A stretch of DNA of 16,933 nucleotides from assembly GCA_964502665.1 (NCBI GenBank), contig CAZCXP010000043.1, forward strand, positions 1-16,933, read 5' to 3'. The notes beneath the pieces are model-generated. The model was not told the DNA's origin, searched no databases, and was given only the letters and a program-made list of their open reading frames with translations. The position numbers and the translations under genes are program-made. Source of the stretch: SOKG01 sp964502665 (GTDB lineage: Bacteria > Chloroflexota > Dehalococcoidia > SZUA-161). Positions 14,489 through 16,933 of the stretch are shown one piece after another; position 1 is the first letter of the stretch, and each line of letters starts with the position of its first letter.

Positions 14489-14531
14489 CTACGGACTTCT
14501 CACCCACTAAATCAGGGCGGCAGAAGTGGGG

Positions 14532-14537
14532 TATAAT
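14532..14537 (+). promoter_or_regulatory. -10 box of the FAH-CutA-Sir2 genes
   Basis: A perfect TATAAT lies 34 bp before the TTG start at 14572, giving a leader of about 28 nt that contains AGGAGG. No convincing -35 box lies 16-18 bp upstream. Confidence 0.5.
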
Positions 14538-14571
14538 AGTGACAAACGGCGCACACAAACAGGAGGCGGAG

Positions 14572-15345
14572 TTGCGACTCGTTCGTTTTGCCGCCGGGCG
14601 CATGTTCAGGTACGGGTTGCTGGAAGGTGATGTCATACGTGGCCTCCGGGGCAGCCCTTTTGCCCGCGCTGGCAGTTCATTCGCTCTCGATGGGAGCAGG
14701 TATGGGCTGGATGAGGTGCGGCTCCTGGCTCCATGCCTTCCCTCCAAGATAGTGTGCCTGGGGCTGAACTACCGCAGCCATGCCGAGGAGACCAAATTGC
14801 CCGTACCTTCCGTGCCGCTTATCTTTCTCAAGCCATCCACCGCGGTCATAGGTCCCGATGAGGAAATCATATTGCCCCGTCTTTCCCGGCGCGTAGACTA
14901 CGAGGGAGAGCTGGGCGTGGTCATCGGTAGAAAAGCAAAAGACGTGCCGCAAAATAGGGCGAGGGACTATGTACTGGGCTATACCTGCGTCAATGACGTC
15001 TCGGAGCGCCACAATCAGGCTGAGGACGGTCAATGGACAAGGGCTAAGGGTTACGACACGTTTGCGCCCATAGGCCCCTGGATCGAGACTGAGATCGTCC
15101 CAGACGACCTGAAAATAGAGACATATCTCAACGGCGAGCTTCGCCAGTCAGCCCGCACCAGCGACCTCATCTTCGGCGTAGCGGAGCTGATAAGCTTCAT
15201 TTCAGGTGTGATGACTCTGCTGCCAGGAGATATCATCGCCACGGGCACGCCTTCGGGCATTGACCGCATGAACCCCGGTGATGTGGTGGAAGTCAGCATA
15301 GAGAAGATCGGCACCTTGAGGAATTTCGTAGTGGGTTCGAGCTGA
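14572..15345 (+). CDS. Fumarylacetoacetate hydrolase (FAH) family protein
   Basis: 257 residues from a TTG at 14572. This start has AGGAGG (14561-14566) five bases upstream and gives an N-terminus MRLVRF typical of the family. The GTG at 14539 sits almost on the -10 box and is unlikely. The fold's metal ligands are visible: E111 and E113 (DYEGELG) and D142 (VNDVSER). H70 (YRSHAEE) and K159 (RAKGYDTFAPIGP) complete the active site. Members hydrolyse acylpyruvates, decarboxylate oxaloacetate or isomerise hydroxyheptadienedioates, usually with Mg2+ or Mn2+. The exact substrate cannot be read. It is 49 bp upstream of cutA. Confidence 0.9.
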   Translation: MRLVRFAAGRMFRYGLLEGDVIRGLRGSPFARAGSSFALDGSRYGLDEVRLLAPCLPSKIVCLGLNYRSHAEETKLPVPSVPLIFLKPSTAVIGPDEEIILPRLSRRVDYEGELGVVIGRKAKDVPQNRARDYVLGYTCVNDVSERHNQAEDGQWTRAKGYDTFAPIGPWIETEIVPDDLKIETYLNGELRQSARTSDLIFGVAELISFISGVMTLLPGDIIATGTPSGIDRMNPGDVVEVSIEKIGTLRNFVVGSS

Positions 15346-15394
15346 AGCCCCATTCGCGGGCTTTGACTTCAATCGTAACGTGAGGAATGAGAGA

Positions 15395-15724
15395 ATGGCG
15401 GAATCTGGTTATGTAGTTGTCCTCATCACCACGGGCAGCTATGAGGAGGCTCATAAGATCGCCGAAGGGCTGGTCGGCCAGAGGAAAGCCGCATGTGTAA
15501 ATATAGTGCCGCAGGTAAACTCGCTCTTCTGGTGGGAAGATGGGATTGAGGAAGACAGGGAAAGCCTCCTGCTGGTCAAGACCAGGGCAGAGCTTTTTCC
15601 TGAGGTCGTCGATGTGGTTAGGGGGATTCACAGCTATGAAATGCCTGAGATAATTGCTTTGCCCATTGTTGAGGGGAATCCGGAATATCTGGCATGGCTG
15701 GGGAAGGAAACCGAGACGGAATGA
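15395..15724 (+). CDS. cutA: CutA divalent-cation tolerance protein
   Basis: 109 residues from the ATG at 15395 (AGGA at 15383-15386); a GTG at 15380 would add five residues. The CutA1 ferredoxin-like fold is recognisable: VVLITTGSYEEAHKIAEGLV, the KAACVNIVP strand, SLFWWEDG, ESLLLVKT, HSYEMPEIIALPI and a closing EYLAWL. CutA1 forms trimers and was linked to divalent metal tolerance in E. coli; the precise role is unclear. Its TGA overlaps the ATG of the Sir2 gene (ATGA). Confidence 0.95.
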   Translation: MAESGYVVVLITTGSYEEAHKIAEGLVGQRKAACVNIVPQVNSLFWWEDGIEEDRESLLLVKTRAELFPEVVDVVRGIHSYEMPEIIALPIVEGNPEYLAWLGKETETE

Positions 15725-16527
15725 GAAGACAAGTGGAGTTGATCGAGCGGGCAGCACGCGATTTGATAGAAAGCAAGCATGCTATAGCGCTAACGGGCGC
15801 TGGCATATCGACTGAGTCTGGGATACCAGACTTTCGAGGGCCAAAGGGGATTTGGACTACAGACAAAGAAGCTGAAGCCAAAGCTTATGAAAGATATGAG
15901 CTTTTCCTGAGAGACCCCAAATCTTACTGGCAGGAGATGCTGGGTGAGAAGGGCACGCATGGAGCGTTCTACATTCAGGTGAGAAAGGTGGAGCCAAATC
16001 CCGGACATTATGCCTTGGCTGAGCTTGAAAGACAGGGCATCGTTAAGTGTGTGATCACGCAGAATATCGATGGTCTGCATCGGAAGGCGGGAAGCAAGAG
16101 TGTAATTGAGTATCACGGCAGTGTTCACAAACTGAGATGCCCTTCGTGTGGTTCGAGAAGGGGGCTTGAAGAGGTTTCTCTGGAAAGACTGCCGCCTTAT
16201 TGCGAATGTGGCGGGGTGATGAAGTACGACGTGGTTCACTTCAAGGAGCCGATACCCCTCGATGTTATGAATGAAGCGGAAAAGGAGGCCTTGGAGTGTG
16301 ACTTAATGCTCGTATGCGGAACGTCGGCTGTTGTCTATCCTTTTGCCAGCCTGCCGCGGGCGGCAAAACTGGGCCGCAAGACGAGTGGAACGATAATCGA
16401 GATAAATGCAGAGCCAACGCCGCTCACACGTGAGGGCATATCGGACTACTTGATCCAGGGAAAGACTGGTGAAGTCCTGCCCCAGTTAGCGGAAGCGGTT
16501 CGGAAGTGGAAACTCAACCGAGATTAA
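15721..16527 (+). CDS. Sir2-family NAD-dependent protein deacylase (sirtuin)
   Basis: 268 residues from the ATG at 15721, which overlaps the cutA stop as ATGA; an ATG at 15694 would add nine residues inside cutA. NAD motifs GAGIS (26-30) and IPDFRGP (35-41), QNIDGLH (114-120) and catalytic H132 (EYHGSVH) are present. The zinc ribbon is C140-x2-C143 and C161-x-C163, the second pair one residue shorter than the usual CxxC. The canonical RPxVVxFGE reads KYDVVHFKE here. GTSAVVYP (200-207) closes the Rossmann fold. The enzyme removes acyl groups from lysines, releasing nicotinamide and O-acyl-ADP-ribose. Targets are unknown. Confidence 0.92.
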   Translation: MRRQVELIERAARDLIESKHAIALTGAGISTESGIPDFRGPKGIWTTDKEAEAKAYERYELFLRDPKSYWQEMLGEKGTHGAFYIQVRKVEPNPGHYALAELERQGIVKCVITQNIDGLHRKAGSKSVIEYHGSVHKLRCPSCGSRRGLEEVSLERLPPYCECGGVMKYDVVHFKEPIPLDVMNEAEKEALECDLMLVCGTSAVVYPFASLPRAAKLGRKTSGTIIEINAEPTPLTREGISDYLIQGKTGEVLPQLAEAVRKWKLNRD

Positions 16528-16560
16528 GGGTGGCAGAGTAGAGTTTGGAATGCCAGGCCG

Positions 16561-16596
16561 CCGAAGAGCAACTGCCGCAGGGGGGCTTCGGGTTTT
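16561..16596 (+). terminator. Candidate terminator after the Sir2 gene
   Basis: CCGAAG (16561-16566) and CTTCGG (16586-16591) can pair over 6 bp with a 19-nt loop, followed by GTTTT (16592-16596). A GGGG/CCCC hairpin around a CTGCAG (16607-16621) comes next, immediately before the convergent exosortase stop. Confidence 0.4.
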
Positions 16597-16623
16597 GCTG
16601 CTAAGTGGGGCTGCAGACCCCTG

Positions 16624-16933
16624 CTACGGCGTTGACCTTGCGAGTTTGGCTGCCTTAGGTCTTAAGGTCCTTAGCCACCCCGCCCATAGCAGCAGAACAA
16701 AAACCGTGTTGAATAGATAGAAATAGTCGTGGACATGCGCCCCGGTCGACCCTTCCAGATAGACGCTCAATGTTATCCTGAAGAAGTTGAACAGCAGAAG
16801 TATCCCCAGCCCTATGAGGATACCCGCCAGGCGCTGCTTGATGGTCGCATTTAGTTCAGCTAATACTAGGGCTGCATAGATCCAGTAAAGCATGCCGCCT
16901 AAACAGGCGACACTGATATCGAAGCCAAGGAGG
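16624..16933 (-). CDS. Exosortase/archaeosortase-family membrane protein, 5' end cut off
   Basis: The frame stays open from the TAG at 16624-16626 to the window edge, 102 codons; an internal ATG at 16893 is not the true start. The fragment holds the C-terminal catalytic region. The candidate catalytic Cys is C10 of the fragment (VACLGG), followed by a span, then NFFRI with R52, then the HVHDYFY motif (H66/H68), then a last hydrophobic segment. Cys-Arg-His is the exosortase/archaeosortase triad. These multi-pass proteases/transpeptidases process PEP-CTERM-like sorting signals on exported proteins. The N-terminal spans and substrates lie outside the window. Confidence 0.8.
   Translation of the reverse strand, partial: LLGFDISVACLGGMLYWIYAALVLAELNATIKQRLAGILIGLGILLLFNFFRITLSVYLEGSTGAHVHDYFYLFNTVFVLLLWAGWLRTLRPKAAKLARSTP

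Noticed and set aside
14287..14571. Riboswitch or structured ncRNA
   Set aside because: The symmetry is explained by simple GGTGGGT and TCAG-type inverted repeats; no known aptamer core was recognised.

Overview
The window looks like a chromosomal segment of an anaerobic bacterium. The gene content suggests, with low confidence, a member of the Chloroflexota (Dehalococcoidia-like): a tungsten/molybdopterin aldehyde ferredoxin oxidoreductase, a TreT-type trehalose synthase, a YIP1-family membrane protein and an exosortase-like protein. Both tRNA genes encode their CCA ends, Shine-Dalgarno sites are strong, and several promoters match the sigma-70 consensus with 17-bp spacers.

Left part (1-1101): the tail of an unidentified gene, a heptamer-based inverted repeat, tRNA-Arg(CCG) with its own promoter, a YIP1-family membrane protein, and tRNA-Pro(TGG).

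Central block (about 1102-9971): seven catabolic genes. An ADH-like zinc dehydrogenase and a ThDP enzyme lie on the minus strand. An SDR oxidoreductase lies on the plus strand behind a near-consensus promoter. A minus-strand operon then holds a phosphotriesterase-fold hydrolase, a SAF-domain small subunit, a UxaA-type large subunit and an aldehyde ferredoxin oxidoreductase. Lactone hydrolysis, dehydration or sulfo-elimination of a hydroxy acid, ThDP-dependent cleavage and ferredoxin-linked aldehyde oxidation together would make a coherent degradation route for a sugar acid or sulfonate; this is inferred. A 59-bp near-copy (55/59 identical) of the 3' half of tRNA-Pro and its flank sits at 9913-9971, in the same orientation as the intact tRNA at 1024-1101. 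The catabolic block is therefore bracketed like a tRNA-targeted genomic island, although no integrase is present.

Right part (10049-16933): TreT trehalose synthase on the minus strand; a MarR regulator with its promoter; a PLDc_N-type small membrane protein, an ABC ATPase and an ABC-2 permease, closely spaced or overlapping; a REP-like inverted-repeat cluster; then an FAH-family hydrolase, CutA and a Sir2 deacetylase in one direction. The window ends in the 3' part of a minus-strand exosortase/archaeosortase-family gene that runs off the edge.

No CRISPR array, transposase, integrase, rRNA or recognisable riboswitch was seen.
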